From positions 1 through 64,000 of the forward strand of contig CAIWXI010000014.1 of NCBI GenBank assembly GCA_903916595.1: a stretch of DNA of 64,000 bases, in the 5' to 3' direction. Positions 9,128 through 17,859 of this stretch are shown piece by piece. The notes under the pieces were generated by a model. It was not told the origin of the DNA. It worked only from the letters and a program-made list of their open reading frames with translations, and did no database searches. The stretch is from an uncultured Bacteroidales bacterium (GTDB lineage: Bacteria > Bacteroidota > Bacteroidia > Bacteroidales > FEN-979). Each line of letters starts with the position of its first letter. The stretch's first letter is position 1. A program made the position numbers and the translations under genes.

Positions 9128-10060
9128 ATGTTTAATGGGATCAGCACATGGAAACCCGTAGTCTTTCTCATCCGCCTCTCGAAAAAGATCATTCTGCCGG
9201 GTTTTGACGGACTTCCTCTTTATAATGTATTTGGCTTTTTTTTCAAAGGGATGCAGCAGGGATATATAGCTACCCGGGCATCGGCTGTTTCGTTTTCATT
9301 TTTCCTTGCGATTTTCCCCTTCCTGATCTTTCTGTTCTCTATCATTCCTTTTATCCCGATCTCAAATTTTCAGCAGGTTTTGCTTAACATCATCCGTGAT
9401 TTTATGCCCGATATGGTCTGGGCTTCGGTTAATGAAACCATTACCGACACCATTACCCGGCCCCGAAGGGGACTTCTGATATTTAACTTCCTTATGGCCC
9501 TTTACTTTTCCACGAGAGGCATGAAAAGCCTGATTGAGACCTTTAATAACACTTACCACGAAATCGAATCCCGGTCATCAGCAAAACAGTATATTGTAGC
9601 ATTGGTACTGGTCGTGATCATTTCCATTCTTCTGATTGTAGCCATCGGCCTGATGACTTTCGGGTTTGCACTGCTAAAACTGGCTCTTCCCGATATCGTG
9701 ACCAGTACGCAATTCTTTGTTCTCCTGGTTCAGTTCCTGCGTTGGTTAATCATACTTGCATTGTTGTTTCTCGCCATCTCGTTCATGTACTTTCTGGCCC
9801 CATCGCGAAAAGACCGGTTCAGGTTTATCTCGGCAGGCTCAACATTGTCGACCCTTCTTATTGTTTTAACGACCCAGGGGTTCAATTTTTATATGGATAA
9901 CTTTTCCCGCTATAATGCTCTGTACGGCTCTATCGGAACCCTGATGGTAATCCTGCTATGGATCTATGGCAATTCGTTTGTACTTCTTATCGGATTTGAA
10001 CTGAATGCAAGCATACGGGTTGCCGGGCAGGATGTTGCGGAACGATACCAGATTGAATAA
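9128..10060 (+). CDS. YihY/BrkB family inner-membrane protein
   Basis: The 310-residue product is a polytopic membrane protein of the YihY/virulence-factor BrkB family. It has a conserved N-terminal LYNVFGFFFKGMQQGYIATRASAVSFSFFLAIFPFLIFL, of which the ATRASAVSFSFFLAIFP part is the hallmark, about six hydrophobic segments, and a C-terminal YGSIGTLMVILLWIYGNSFVLLIGFELNA signature. The family was once called ribonuclease BN in error; its true role is unsettled. I chose the ATG at 9128 rather than the in-frame TTG at 9083, because the earlier codons overlap a -7-like TATCTTTA at 9086-9093. It is monocistronic and ends 2 bp from the converging flippase gene. Confidence 0.85.
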   Translation: MFNGISTWKPVVFLIRLSKKIILPGFDGLPLYNVFGFFFKGMQQGYIATRASAVSFSFFLAIFPFLIFLFSIIPFIPISNFQQVLLNIIRDFMPDMVWASVNETITDTITRPRRGLLIFNFLMALYFSTRGMKSLIETFNNTYHEIESRSSAKQYIVALVLVVIISILLIVAIGLMTFGFALLKLALPDIVTSTQFFVLLVQFLRWLIILALLFLAISFMYFLAPSRKDRFRFISAGSTLSTLLIVLTTQGFNFYMDNFSRYNALYGSIGTLMVILLWIYGNSFVLLIGFELNASIRVAGQDVAERYQIE

Positions 10061-10062
10061 GG

Positions 10063-11523
10063 CTAAACTCCGGTTTTCTTAAAAAACGAAACCACAATCT
10101 GTAACAGCTCCTTTTTATAAGTAAAATATACCAGTACAGCTGTGATCACAAACTGAATGCAACCGGGGATGATGCCTGTTCTGTCGGGCAGGAAACAATA
10201 AAGAATCAGTCCGGTTACAATTACAACAAACGGCATATAGATCAGTTTCCACTGGTTCAGGTGGTATGTAAAGACTTTCCGGCTTTCAAGATATAAAAAG
10301 AAGGCCTGAACAGGTTTGATCAGAAAATTAGCGAACACAGCACCCCACAGGCCAAATTTCCACACCAGTAAGCTGCTCATTACAACCTGTATTACAGCTG
10401 AGTATAAAAAAACCCTGGGGAGAGCTTTGGTTTGCTTGAAATAAAATATCGGCGCCAGGAAAAGATAAAAAGCCGGGCTGGTCGCATATCCCAGCGAAAG
10501 AACACCGATAAAAGCAAACGCCTGATAATAGATATGATTTCTGATCACCAGAGGCACCAGCAGAGGTATTGCTATTGTAACAAGAGGCAGGACCAGCAGG
10601 GTGATTGCAGTAAACCCGTTGTAATACCTGTTAACCTCGGTCGTACTTTCTCTCAGTCCTTTGTCTTTCCATATATTGAACACCTTTGGCTGAATAGTAT
10701 TCACAAGTCCGGTATGAAGCAGGCTGATACCCATAGTGAATTTGACCGCGAAATCAAAAATACCCACGTAAGTCGGGTCTGTCATAAAAAATTTAATCAC
10801 GTAACGATCTATGTAATTCACCACCCAGATCATCATACCGTAAACAATCATAGGGCCGCAAAAGGCAAGCATCCCGTTGAGATGCTTTCGGCTGAATTTT
10901 AAACCGAACTCATTGGTGAGCATCACCACCGACAGTACACTGGAGATCACGGCCGGAACAAATCGCCCGATAATCGGGCCGTTCAGAGTATAGGGATAGG
11001 AATAGAGTATGCCCAGGGAAGCCGCCAGAGTGATCATAAAATTCGAAATATTCAACCAGAAGAACCTTTCGGGGCGTTGCTGATTGACCAGCAGATTTGA
11101 ATAGGTCTTGAAAAAGCCATTAAAAATTGCAGTAAACACGGTGATCATTCCAAAGGGGAAGAACTGCAAAGCGGTGTCGCCCCTGAAAATGATCCTGAAC
11201 AGCAGGCTTCCGCCCATCATCATTATGAACATCACCAAAGTCCCGATAGTGATCAGAACGATCAGCACTGTTCCAATAAACTCTTTAAGCTTGCGGGGAT
11301 CATCTTTCTGCTGAAAATAATTCACGCCGATATAGGTATCCATCCCCGCCGAGGCAACAAGCTGCACAAAATACATCAGCGTAAAATAGATGGCATTGAT
11401 CCCGAACTGCTCAGGTGTGAGACTGGATGTAAAAAACGGAATCAGAATAACGCCCGTGGTATAAGGCAGAGCCCCGATCAGAGAGTAAATCATTGAGGAC
11501 CTGAAGAACTGCCTTGAAATCAT
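10063..11523 (-). CDS. oligosaccharide flippase (Wzx/MOP superfamily)
   Basis: The 486-residue product has about 12-14 hydrophobic helices across its length, starting SSMIYSLIGALPYTTGVILIPF, and fits the polysaccharide transporter branch of the MOP exporter superfamily. Such proteins flip undecaprenyl-linked sugar units to the periplasmic face. It is the third gene of a leftward operon with a response regulator and a glycosyltransferase, 33 bp downstream of the latter, which supports a role in export of an exopolysaccharide or O-antigen-like glycan. The substrate cannot be told from sequence. No polymerase (Wzy) or further transferases are in the window. Confidence 0.85.
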   Translation of the reverse strand: MISRQFFRSSMIYSLIGALPYTTGVILIPFFTSSLTPEQFGINAIYFTLMYFVQLVASAGMDTYIGVNYFQQKDDPRKLKEFIGTVLIVLITIGTLVMFIMMMGGSLLFRIIFRGDTALQFFPFGMITVFTAIFNGFFKTYSNLLVNQQRPERFFWLNISNFMITLAASLGILYSYPYTLNGPIIGRFVPAVISSVLSVVMLTNEFGLKFSRKHLNGMLAFCGPMIVYGMMIWVVNYIDRYVIKFFMTDPTYVGIFDFAVKFTMGISLLHTGLVNTIQPKVFNIWKDKGLRESTTEVNRYYNGFTAITLLVLPLVTIAIPLLVPLVIRNHIYYQAFAFIGVLSLGYATSPAFYLFLAPIFYFKQTKALPRVFLYSAVIQVVMSSLLVWKFGLWGAVFANFLIKPVQAFFLYLESRKVFTYHLNQWKLIYMPFVVIVTGLILYCFLPDRTGIIPGCIQFVITAVLVYFTYKKELLQIVVSFFKKTGV

Positions 11524-11556
11524 GTTTTTTTTCTAATGTATGAATGACTGCGGATG

Positions 11557-12627
11557 TCAGTTTAGTAATTGCCCGAACAGTTCCAGTAATTTCTCCCTGT
11601 GCTGCGGCATCGAGAAATTATTCAATGCACGCTGCCTGGCTTCAGCGCCTGTATTTAATTCCAAAGCCTGCCTAATGGCCTTTTCGAGCGCATCGGGATT
11701 ACGTTTTTTTACAATGACCCCCGTATCTCCTATGGCATCTGGTATTCCGTTCACCTCTGAGCCCACCGGTATACATTCGCAGAACATGGCTTCATTGAGC
11801 GTGAACGGCATTCCTTCGGTGATGGAAGCCTGCACAAAAACCCTGGCCCTGTTGTAATTCATGAACAGCACATCGTCGGGACAATAAAACAATACCGTCT
11901 CCAGGTTGGGTATCTCGCTCACCTGGTAATTCTGCTCAATCCATGGGAGAAACTCCTTTCTGAATCCGATCAAAGTGAACTTCTTCTCAGGCATACGCCT
12001 TGCCATTTCGATGAACAGATCGAAGCCTTTATTAAAGAAATCATTCACGCCACCCATAGTGCCCACCGTCAGAATCCTGTCGTTCTCCTTGGGAATCGAG
12101 CTGTCGCGGAAAAATTTCGTTGTATCCACCCCGTTCGAAATAATCGTCATCGGGGTCTTTATATCAGGGATGTAAAATTTTATCCCGTCCTTCTTCCCAT
12201 CGTCTGTATAGTAAAAATTTTCGTGCCAGATCAGTGACTTATGGTTCGGAATCACGTGGAATGCATTCCGCAGTGCATATTTAACGCACAACCCCCTGAA
12301 TTTCTTATAATAAACTCCTTTCTTCAGCTCCGGATAGCAGATGGCTTCCTGTCCACCGGCAAATATGATCACTTTTTTCCCCAGCAAATGGCCCATGAAA
12401 ACCAGTATTGCAGAATGGTAATCGGCGAACCAGGTTACAAAAGCCAGGGAATTTTTCTGATTTCTCAGAATAAACCATCCCAGCGAAAGCATACTGCTTA
12501 TAAACTTCCACCCCCTGCGATTTTTCGGCAAAAGAAAGGAACCCACCTGGTAGCGTTCTTCCAGAATCTGCTGGTCGATCGCGTAGAACGTGGTATCTCC
12601 GCCTTTGATATAAAGGATCTTCTTCAT
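11557..12627 (-). CDS. GT4-type glycosyltransferase
   Basis: This 356-residue protein has a GT-B fold pattern. The N-terminal half carries a membrane-proximal segment and GKKVIIFAGGQEAICYPEL, and the C-terminal half has ILTVGTMGG, ITEGMPFTLNEAMFCECIPVGS (the E-x7-E nucleotide-sugar binding signature of family 4) and GDTGVIVKKRNPDALEKAI. It should transfer a sugar from a nucleotide-sugar donor to a lipid-linked acceptor at the inner membrane. Its ATG overlaps the TGA of the upstream regulator (TGATG), and the flippase follows 33 bp later, so the three are an operon. Donor and acceptor are unknown. Confidence 0.85.
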   Translation of the reverse strand: MKKILYIKGGDTTFYAIDQQILEERYQVGSFLLPKNRRGWKFISSMLSLGWFILRNQKNSLAFVTWFADYHSAILVFMGHLLGKKVIIFAGGQEAICYPELKKGVYYKKFRGLCVKYALRNAFHVIPNHKSLIWHENFYYTDDGKKDGIKFYIPDIKTPMTIISNGVDTTKFFRDSSIPKENDRILTVGTMGGVNDFFNKGFDLFIEMARRMPEKKFTLIGFRKEFLPWIEQNYQVSEIPNLETVLFYCPDDVLFMNYNRARVFVQASITEGMPFTLNEAMFCECIPVGSEVNGIPDAIGDTGVIVKKRNPDALEKAIRQALELNTGAEARQRALNNFSMPQHREKLLELFGQLLN

Positions 12628-13787
12628 CAGTAAAGGGGATTGGCGTAACGCCGGATGTCATCACAGCGTACACTGCCTTCACAAAGAATGACAAGCCGTT
12701 CAGCCACATTCTTAAGCTCGCGGATATTGCCCGTCCATTTCATATTCTTAAGCTCTTCCATAGCCTCATCTTCAACGTTCAGCAAGGCTTTGCCCTGCTG
12801 GTTGCAATATTGTGCAATAAAATGCTGCATCAGCAAAGGGATGTCATTCAGCCTCTCGCTCAGAGGAGGCACGTCAATGATGATAACGCTGATACGATGG
12901 TATAAGTCTTCCCTGAAATTTTTATTTAAGACCTCTTCTTTCAGGTTTTTATTTGTCGCTGTAATTACCCTTACATCAACCGCGATTTCCTTCTCCCCTC
13001 CAACCCTGGTGATCTTGTTTTCCTGAAGCGCCCTGAGTACTTTCGACTGGGCCGAAAGACTCATATCGCCTATTTCATCAAGAAAGATCGTACCTCCGTC
13101 GGCCTGCTCAAAATCTCCTTTATGTTGTTTTACTGCGGATGTGAACGAGCCTTTCTCATGGCCAAACAGGTTGCTTTCGATCAGTTCTGAAGGAATAGCT
13201 GCACAGTTCACTTCTACAAAAGGCCCGTCGGACCTGTTACTCAGAGCATGGATATGACGGGCTACCAGTTCTTTTCCCGTGCCGTTTTCGCCTGTGATCA
13301 GAACCCTGGCATCGGTAGGAGCCACTTTGCGGATCATTTCCCTTATGCCATTCATGGGTTGAGATTCCCCAAGCATTTCGTAGTTCATCCCGATTTTCTT
13401 ACGGAGCAGGCGGGTCTCGCTCTCAAGTTTTCCCTTATCCATGGCATTTCTGAGAGTCACAAGCAGGCGATTCAAATCGAGCGGTTTGGCTATATAATCA
13501 TAAGCGCCTTTACGGATTGCCTCAACCGCCGTTTCAATCGTGCCATGTCCCGAAATCATGATCACCGGGGTATCTGAGAAACTCATCAGCTGGCTCAGAG
13601 CCTCGATCCCGTCCATCTTCGGCATTTTAATGTCGCACAAAATAGCGTCGTAATGATGCTCACGCGCAAGCTTTATCCCCTCCTCACCATCCTTCGCATC
13701 ATCTACCCTGAACTTCTCATATTCCAATATCTCACGCAAAGTACTCCTGATACTTTGCTCATCATCGATAACTAAAATTCTCGGCAT
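12627..13787 (-). CDS. NtrC-type sigma-54 response regulator lacking a DNA-binding domain
   Basis: The start MPRILVIDDEQSIRSTL at 13787 is chosen over an upstream in-frame codon because a -7 element lies between them. Residues 1-120 are a receiver domain with the phosphoacceptor in LCDIKMPKMDG. Residues ~135-375 are an AAA+ sigma-54 activator domain: Walker A GENGTGKE, Walker B IFLDEIGD, and the sigma-54 contact loop as GSFTSA instead of the usual GAFTGA. The 386-residue protein stops 20 residues after NIRELKN, so the Fis-type helix-turn-helix normally at the C-terminus is absent. It heads an operon with a glycosyltransferase and a flippase, so surface glycan control is plausible. No cognate histidine kinase is in the window. 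Confidence 0.85.
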   Translation of the reverse strand: MPRILVIDDEQSIRSTLREILEYEKFRVDDAKDGEEGIKLAREHHYDAILCDIKMPKMDGIEALSQLMSFSDTPVIMISGHGTIETAVEAIRKGAYDYIAKPLDLNRLLVTLRNAMDKGKLESETRLLRKKIGMNYEMLGESQPMNGIREMIRKVAPTDARVLITGENGTGKELVARHIHALSNRSDGPFVEVNCAAIPSELIESNLFGHEKGSFTSAVKQHKGDFEQADGGTIFLDEIGDMSLSAQSKVLRALQENKITRVGGEKEIAVDVRVITATNKNLKEEVLNKNFREDLYHRISVIIIDVPPLSERLNDIPLLMQHFIAQYCNQQGKALLNVEDEAMEELKNMKWTGNIRELKNVAERLVILCEGSVRCDDIRRYANPLY

Positions 13788-13803
13788 TCTTCTGATTTGA
13801 AAG

Positions 13804-13811
13804 CAAAAGTA
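13804..13811 (-). promoter_or_regulatory. Bacteroidota -7 promoter element (TACTTTTG on minus strand)
   Basis: Exact TAnnTTTG match on the minus strand, 16 bp before the regulator start at 13787. It is one of a back-to-back pair with 13825-13832. Confidence 0.6.
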
Positions 13812-13824
13812 GTTAATTCTTAGG

Positions 13825-13832
13825 TAATTTTG
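13825..13832 (+). promoter_or_regulatory. Bacteroidota -7 promoter element (TAATTTTG)
   Basis: Exact TAnnTTTG match on the plus strand, 36 bp before the ATG at 13869. It decides against the earlier in-frame ATG at 13830, which overlaps it. Confidence 0.6.
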
Positions 13833-13868
13833 CCAATGCGAAAAGCAGCGCCCTATCCTCCTACTCCA

Positions 13869-16145
13869 ATGAATAAACTCATCCGCCATCTGTCATCCTG
13901 CATCCTGCTATCCTGCATCCTGTCATCCTGCATCCAACTGGTACACGGTCAGACCTCCCCGGCCGACGCTCTGCGCTACACCTGGGCCGGCGGACTGAAT
14001 TCCTGCCAGTTCTGCGCCATCGACCTCAATCTCGACGGCATTGAAGACCTGCTTATATTTGACCGGCAAGGCAACCGTAAGCTCACGTTTATAAATCAGG
14101 GCATCCCGGGTCAGATGAGTTATACCTATTCACCTCAATATGAAGCCCAGCTGCCGGAAATGCAGGAATGGGTGATCACGGCCGATTATAACTGCGACGG
14201 TAAGATGGATATCTTTACATATAATAACGGAGGGGTAAGGGTATTTCGTAACACTTCAGCCGGAAGTCTAAGCTTTCATCTTCAGACCAACCTTCTGCAA
14301 TCATGGTATTATACCGGTTTCGTGGGAATACTGGTGACCTCGGCCGATTATCCCGCTCTCAGCGATATTGACGGGGACGGCGACCTGGACCTGCTCACTT
14401 TTTTCGGGCTTGGTTCTTATGTTGAATACCATAAGAATCTGTCTGTGGAGACTTTCGGCAACTGCGACAGTCTGGATTACAGGCTCAGCGACCACTGCTG
14501 GGGGAAGTTCAGGGAAAGCGAAGGCGGAAATCATATCACGCTGAATGCCGCTTGTCCGTATAAGACTTTGAATGATATCGTGGCTGCGGATGACATCTCT
14601 CCTCCCAAGCATACCGGCTCGACCATGCTGGCTGCTGACCTGAACGGAGACGGGCTGTCGGATCTCATCGTGGGGGATGTGGATTTTCCGAATCTTACCG
14701 CCCTGAGCAACGGGGGAACGAAAGACTCGGCACTGATGGTGAGCCAGGACACTCTCTTTCCTGCATATGACAAGCCTGTCTGGCTGTTTGACTTTCCGGC
14801 CTTGTCGTATCTCGACCTCGACAACGACGGTGTCAAAGACATGGTGGCTTCACCTTTCGACCCGGCTTATTTTCATGCCGAAAACAAAAACAGCTGCTGG
14901 TTTTATAAAAACACCGGAACGAATGCAAATCCTCATTTTGAATTCCGTACCGGTGCGGTATTTCAATCGGAGATGCTCGATTTCGGAAGCGGCTCCAACC
15001 CGGTTCCCGCCGATCTGAACCATGACGGGCTCGACGATATTGTGGTGGGTAACTATGGTTATTATGATTCATCGTATTACAAGAACGGCTCTCTCGAATC
15101 AACGTTTATTTCTTCACTGGCCTTTCTGAAAAATACCGGCACCAGCCTTGTCCCGGAGTTTGAAATGCTTACTCCTGACCTGGGCCAGGCTTCAGGTCTT
15201 AAGGTTCACGGTTTATACCCGGCGTTCTCCGACCTCAACAACGACGGAACCACCGATATGCTCTGCGGCTCGGAGGAAGGCAGGCTGTATTATTTCCAGG
15301 GCCGGGGCGACAGTGCGGGAATACCGCTTTACAGCCATCCGCAGTCAAACTACCAGCAGATAAAAACCGGAGCCTTTGGCGCACCCCAGCTTTTTGACCT
15401 GGACCGTGACGGAATGGTTGATCTGGTGGCAGGTCAGCAAAACGGCACAATAAAGTATTTCAGGAATACAGGCAGTCCGGGAAATCCAGTTTTTACTTTT
15501 ACCTCCGACAGCCTCGGGAAGGTTGATGTAACAAATCACAACCTTTCGTATTACGGTTACTGCACTCCATACTTCTTCAGGAGAAATAACATCACCTACC
15601 TTCTGGCCGGTTCTGAGCAGGGGAAGATGTTCCTTTTTTCGGGGATTGACGGCAACCTTGGCGGAAAGTTCAGCAGTATCGATTCACTGAACAGCTTTAT
15701 CGGCATCTCTGAGGACAGTCTGAGAATTGGCTGGAGGGCTTCCGGTTTTCTCTCGCATCTGAGCGATCCTCTTTTTTATAATATGATATGCGGGAATTTC
15801 AGCGGCGGACTGAATTATTTTACACGGGGCAAGGTGCCGGGAGTTGATGAGCGGAAACCTGAACCTGAATCATTCAGCCTGATAATTTATCCCAACCCGG
15901 CATTGGATGTTTTAAGGATTGCTCTGAAATCCACTGACAATAAATCCCTTTTGACTAATCCCCGCTCAAATTATATTTGTACCCTGCGGATTTTCAACCT
16001 GTTCTCAAAGGAAGTTTTTCGCTCTGAATATGTTCCCGGGGCATTAATAAACATCGGCAGCCTCCCCGCAGGTGTATACCTGGCTGAGCTTTCTGTTTCT
16101 GCTCAGTTAATTAAAACCCGGGGGAAATTTCTTGTAATCCGATAA
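13869..16145 (+). CDS. FG-GAP/VCBS-repeat secreted protein with T9SS type A sorting domain
   Basis: The 758-residue product has a signal peptide (residues 1-27, ending VHG-Q) whose hydrophobic core is encoded by a 7/8-bp tandem repeat array (13893-13935). The body contains many calcium-binding FG-GAP/VCBS motifs: DLNLDGIEDLLIF, DYNCDGKMDIFTY, DIDGDGDLDLLTFF, DLNGDGLSDLIVGD, DLDNDGVKDMVASP, DLNHDGLDDIVVG, DLNNDGTTDMLCG and DLDRDGMVDLVAG, which together suggest an integrin-like beta-propeller. The C-terminal ~95 residues (IIYPNPALDVL, GSLPAGVYLAEL) are a T9SS type A signal. It is probably a surface protein; its ligand is unknown. Promoter at 13825-13832. Confidence 0.88.
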   Translation: MNKLIRHLSSCILLSCILSSCIQLVHGQTSPADALRYTWAGGLNSCQFCAIDLNLDGIEDLLIFDRQGNRKLTFINQGIPGQMSYTYSPQYEAQLPEMQEWVITADYNCDGKMDIFTYNNGGVRVFRNTSAGSLSFHLQTNLLQSWYYTGFVGILVTSADYPALSDIDGDGDLDLLTFFGLGSYVEYHKNLSVETFGNCDSLDYRLSDHCWGKFRESEGGNHITLNAACPYKTLNDIVAADDISPPKHTGSTMLAADLNGDGLSDLIVGDVDFPNLTALSNGGTKDSALMVSQDTLFPAYDKPVWLFDFPALSYLDLDNDGVKDMVASPFDPAYFHAENKNSCWFYKNTGTNANPHFEFRTGAVFQSEMLDFGSGSNPVPADLNHDGLDDIVVGNYGYYDSSYYKNGSLESTFISSLAFLKNTGTSLVPEFEMLTPDLGQASGLKVHGLYPAFSDLNNDGTTDMLCGSEEGRLYYFQGRGDSAGIPLYSHPQSNYQQIKTGAFGAPQLFDLDRDGMVDLVAGQQNGTIKYFRNTGSPGNPVFTFTSDSLGKVDVTNHNLSYYGYCTPYFFRRNNITYLLAGSEQGKMFLFSGIDGNLGGKFSSIDSLNSFIGISEDSLRIGWRASGFLSHLSDPLFYNMICGNFSGGLNYFTRGKVPGVDERKPEPESFSLIIYPNPALDVLRIALKSTDNKSLLTNPRSNYICTLRIFNLFSKEVFRSEYVPGALINIGSLPAGVYLAELSVSAQLIKTRGKFLVIR
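13893..13935 (+). repeat. 7/8-bp tandem repeat array (ATCCTGC family), translated
   Basis: Units alternate between ATCCTGC (7 bp) and 8-bp variants ATCCTGCT and ATCCTGTC. The array encodes the SSCILLSCILSSCIQ core of the signal peptide of the FG-GAP protein. A related array lies at 53902-53935 in an intergenic region. Confidence 0.85.
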
Positions 16146-16161
16146 AGCGCTTCACCCTCTC

Positions 16162-16227
16162 CGTCATCCGTCATCTGATATCTGTCATCTGATATCTGTC
16201 ATCTGATATCCGATATCTGATATCCGC
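16162..16227 (+). repeat. 7-bp tandem repeat array (GATATCT/GTCATCT family)
   Basis: About nine degenerate heptamers (GATATCT, GTCATCT, GATATCC) begin some 16 bp after the stop codon of the FG-GAP protein. The same family occurs at 23268-23316 and, in the opposite strand sense, inside nadE (42834-42914). The rest of the 16146-16444 gap holds the mraZ control region and nothing else that I recognise. Confidence 0.85.
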
Positions 16228-16384
16228 CTAACTTGCTAACAATCTTCTGTTAAATAAATTCCCCCCACCTGACTATACTTGTTTTATTTTTTTCTCTCTT
16301 CTTACTCTGATAAGCTTTTTAAAACGTAACCTTTTTTTTAAACACCCGTACAATAGTGTTAATAAAAAGAAGTTATTAACATGA

Positions 16385-16410
16385 GTGGGTGAAAGTGGGA
16401 AATTGTGGGA
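16385..16410 (+). promoter_or_regulatory. MraZ operator: three GTGGG repeats at 10-bp spacing
   Basis: GTGGG occurs at 16385, 16395 and 16405, each separated by 5 bp. This is the arrangement bound by the MraZ octamer upstream of mraZ in other bacteria (established for E. coli and Mycoplasma-type MraZ). A one-mismatch -7 box TATCTTAG follows at 16421-16428, so binding would sit on the promoter of the dcw operon and allow autoregulation. Confidence 0.85.
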
Positions 16411-16444
16411 AAATTGACAGTATCTTAGCGCCGTTAAATAAAAA

Positions 16445-16930
16445 ATGGCCCCAGTAACCAATCTTATCGGTGAATTTGAATGCAGGCTTGACGACAAAAG
16501 CCGTGTGATTCTCCCGGCTGGTCTCAAAAAGCAGATCTCCCAGGAGGCACAGGACCGCTTTGTCATCAACAGGGGGTTTGAGAACTGCCTGGTGTTGTAT
16601 CCTATGAATGAATGGAAAGGCATCAGTGAAGAGATCAACCGTTTGAACCTTTACAACCGTAAGAACAGGGACTTCGCGAGGTATTTTTACCGCGGCGCTA
16701 CAGAGCTTGTTCCCGACAATGCCAGCCGTCTTCTTCTCCCAAAGTCCTTGTTAAGTTACGCCGGTATCGTGCGCGATGTCGTTCTGTTTGCATTCTCCAA
16801 CCGGATTGAAGTCTGGGCCAGGGACAGGTATGAAAAACTCATGACCGACGAGCCTGAAGACTTCTCCCTTCTGGCCGAGGATGTTATGGGCAAACAGGAA
16901 CACAGCGACAGTCGCCACGATGTACCATAG
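16445..16930 (+). CDS. mraZ: MraZ transcriptional regulator
   Basis: The 161-residue product has two SpoVT/AbrB-like MraZ domains. The first carries GEFECRLDDKSRVILPAGLKK near the N-terminus and the second ATELVPDNASRLLLPKSLLSYAGI; the repeated D-x-x-(S/G)-R-(V/L)-x-(L/I)-P is the family mark. MraZ forms a ring-shaped oligomer that binds GTGGG repeats and controls the dcw operon; three perfect repeats lie just upstream (16385-16410). It is the first gene of the cluster and overlaps rsmH by 11 bp, so the two are translated from one message. Confidence 0.95.
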   Translation: MAPVTNLIGEFECRLDDKSRVILPAGLKKQISQEAQDRFVINRGFENCLVLYPMNEWKGISEEINRLNLYNRKNRDFARYFYRGATELVPDNASRLLLPKSLLSYAGIVRDVVLFAFSNRIEVWARDRYEKLMTDEPEDFSLLAEDVMGKQEHSDSRHDVP

Positions 16931-17813
16931 GCCGGTAATGCTTACTGAATGTATTGAGCTTCTCGGCATAAAGCCGGGAGGCGTCTATGTTGACGCGACC
17001 TTTGGCGGTGGTGGTCATTCCCGGGAAATCCTCTCCAGACTTGAGAACGGCAGACTGATCGCCTTTGATCAGGATGAAGATGCCGTAAAGAATGCTTTTG
17101 ATGATCCCCGTTTCACTTTTGTAAATCACAATTTCAGATTCATACGGAATTTCCTGCGGCTTCACAAGCAGGTTCCTGTCGACGGCATTCTGGCCGACCT
17201 TGGTGTTTCTTCACACCAGATCGACGTTCCGGAAAGAGGATTTTCAATTCGTGGCGAAGGTTCACTCGACATGCGTATGGACCAGCGAAAACCTCTTACT
17301 GCCCACACCATTATTAATACATACACGGAGGAAAAACTGATTGAACTCTTCCGTAATTACGGAGAAATCATCAATGCAAGAAAACTTGTATCAAGAATTG
17401 CCGAAACCCGGGGGGAAAAAGAAATCGGTTCCACTACTGAGCTTGTCCTCATTGCAAAAACCTGCGCCGAAAGAGGAAAAGAGAATAAGTATCTGGCACA
17501 GGTCTTTCAGGCTTTACGTATCGAAGTAAACCAGGAAATGGAAGTCCTTGCCGATTTCCTCAGTCAGTGCCTGGATGTATTAGGAAGTCAGGGCAGGCTG
17601 GCGGTGATAAGCTATCATTCACTTGAAGACAGATTGGTTAAAAATTATTTCAGGACCGGAAATCTTGAAGGTGAGCTAAAGAAAGATTTCTACGGCAATG
17701 TGCTTTCTCCATGGAACATGGTAACCAGGAAGGCAATTGTAGCAGGGGACAAAGAAGTGGCAGAGAATGGCCGGGCGAGAAGCGCGAGGCTGAGAGTAGC
17801 GGAGAAAAAATAG
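16920..17813 (+). CDS. rsmH: 16S rRNA (cytosine(1402)-N4)-methyltransferase
   Basis: RsmH (MraW) methylates N4 of C1402 in 16S rRNA using S-adenosylmethionine. The 297-residue product begins MYHRPVMLTECIELL, the usual start, at the ATG overlapping the 3' end of mraZ; an earlier in-frame codon inside mraZ is less likely. Family motifs visible are YVDATFGGGGHS (SAM-binding), DGILADLGVSSHQ, RGFSIRGEGSLDMRMDQ and VISYHSLEDRLVKNYF. The length matches the family. The stop codon is followed at once by an octamer repeat array. Confidence 0.96.
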   Translation: MYHRPVMLTECIELLGIKPGGVYVDATFGGGGHSREILSRLENGRLIAFDQDEDAVKNAFDDPRFTFVNHNFRFIRNFLRLHKQVPVDGILADLGVSSHQIDVPERGFSIRGEGSLDMRMDQRKPLTAHTIINTYTEEKLIELFRNYGEIINARKLVSRIAETRGEKEIGSTTELVLIAKTCAERGKENKYLAQVFQALRIEVNQEMEVLADFLSQCLDVLGSQGRLAVISYHSLEDRLVKNYFRTGNLEGELKKDFYGNVLSPWNMVTRKAIVAGDKEVAENGRARSARLRVAEKK

Positions 17814-17836
17814 CGAAATGGTGAAATGGTGAAAAA
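17814..17836 (+). repeat. 8-bp tandem repeat array (GAAATGGT family)
   Basis: About two and a half units (GAAATGGT with a GCGAAATG lead) directly after the stop codon of rsmH and in its sense orientation. Same family as the arrays at 45205-45259, 55179-55214 and 57910-57976. Confidence 0.75.
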
Positions 17837-17859
17837 ATAAAAAAATGATTCAGTACTCA

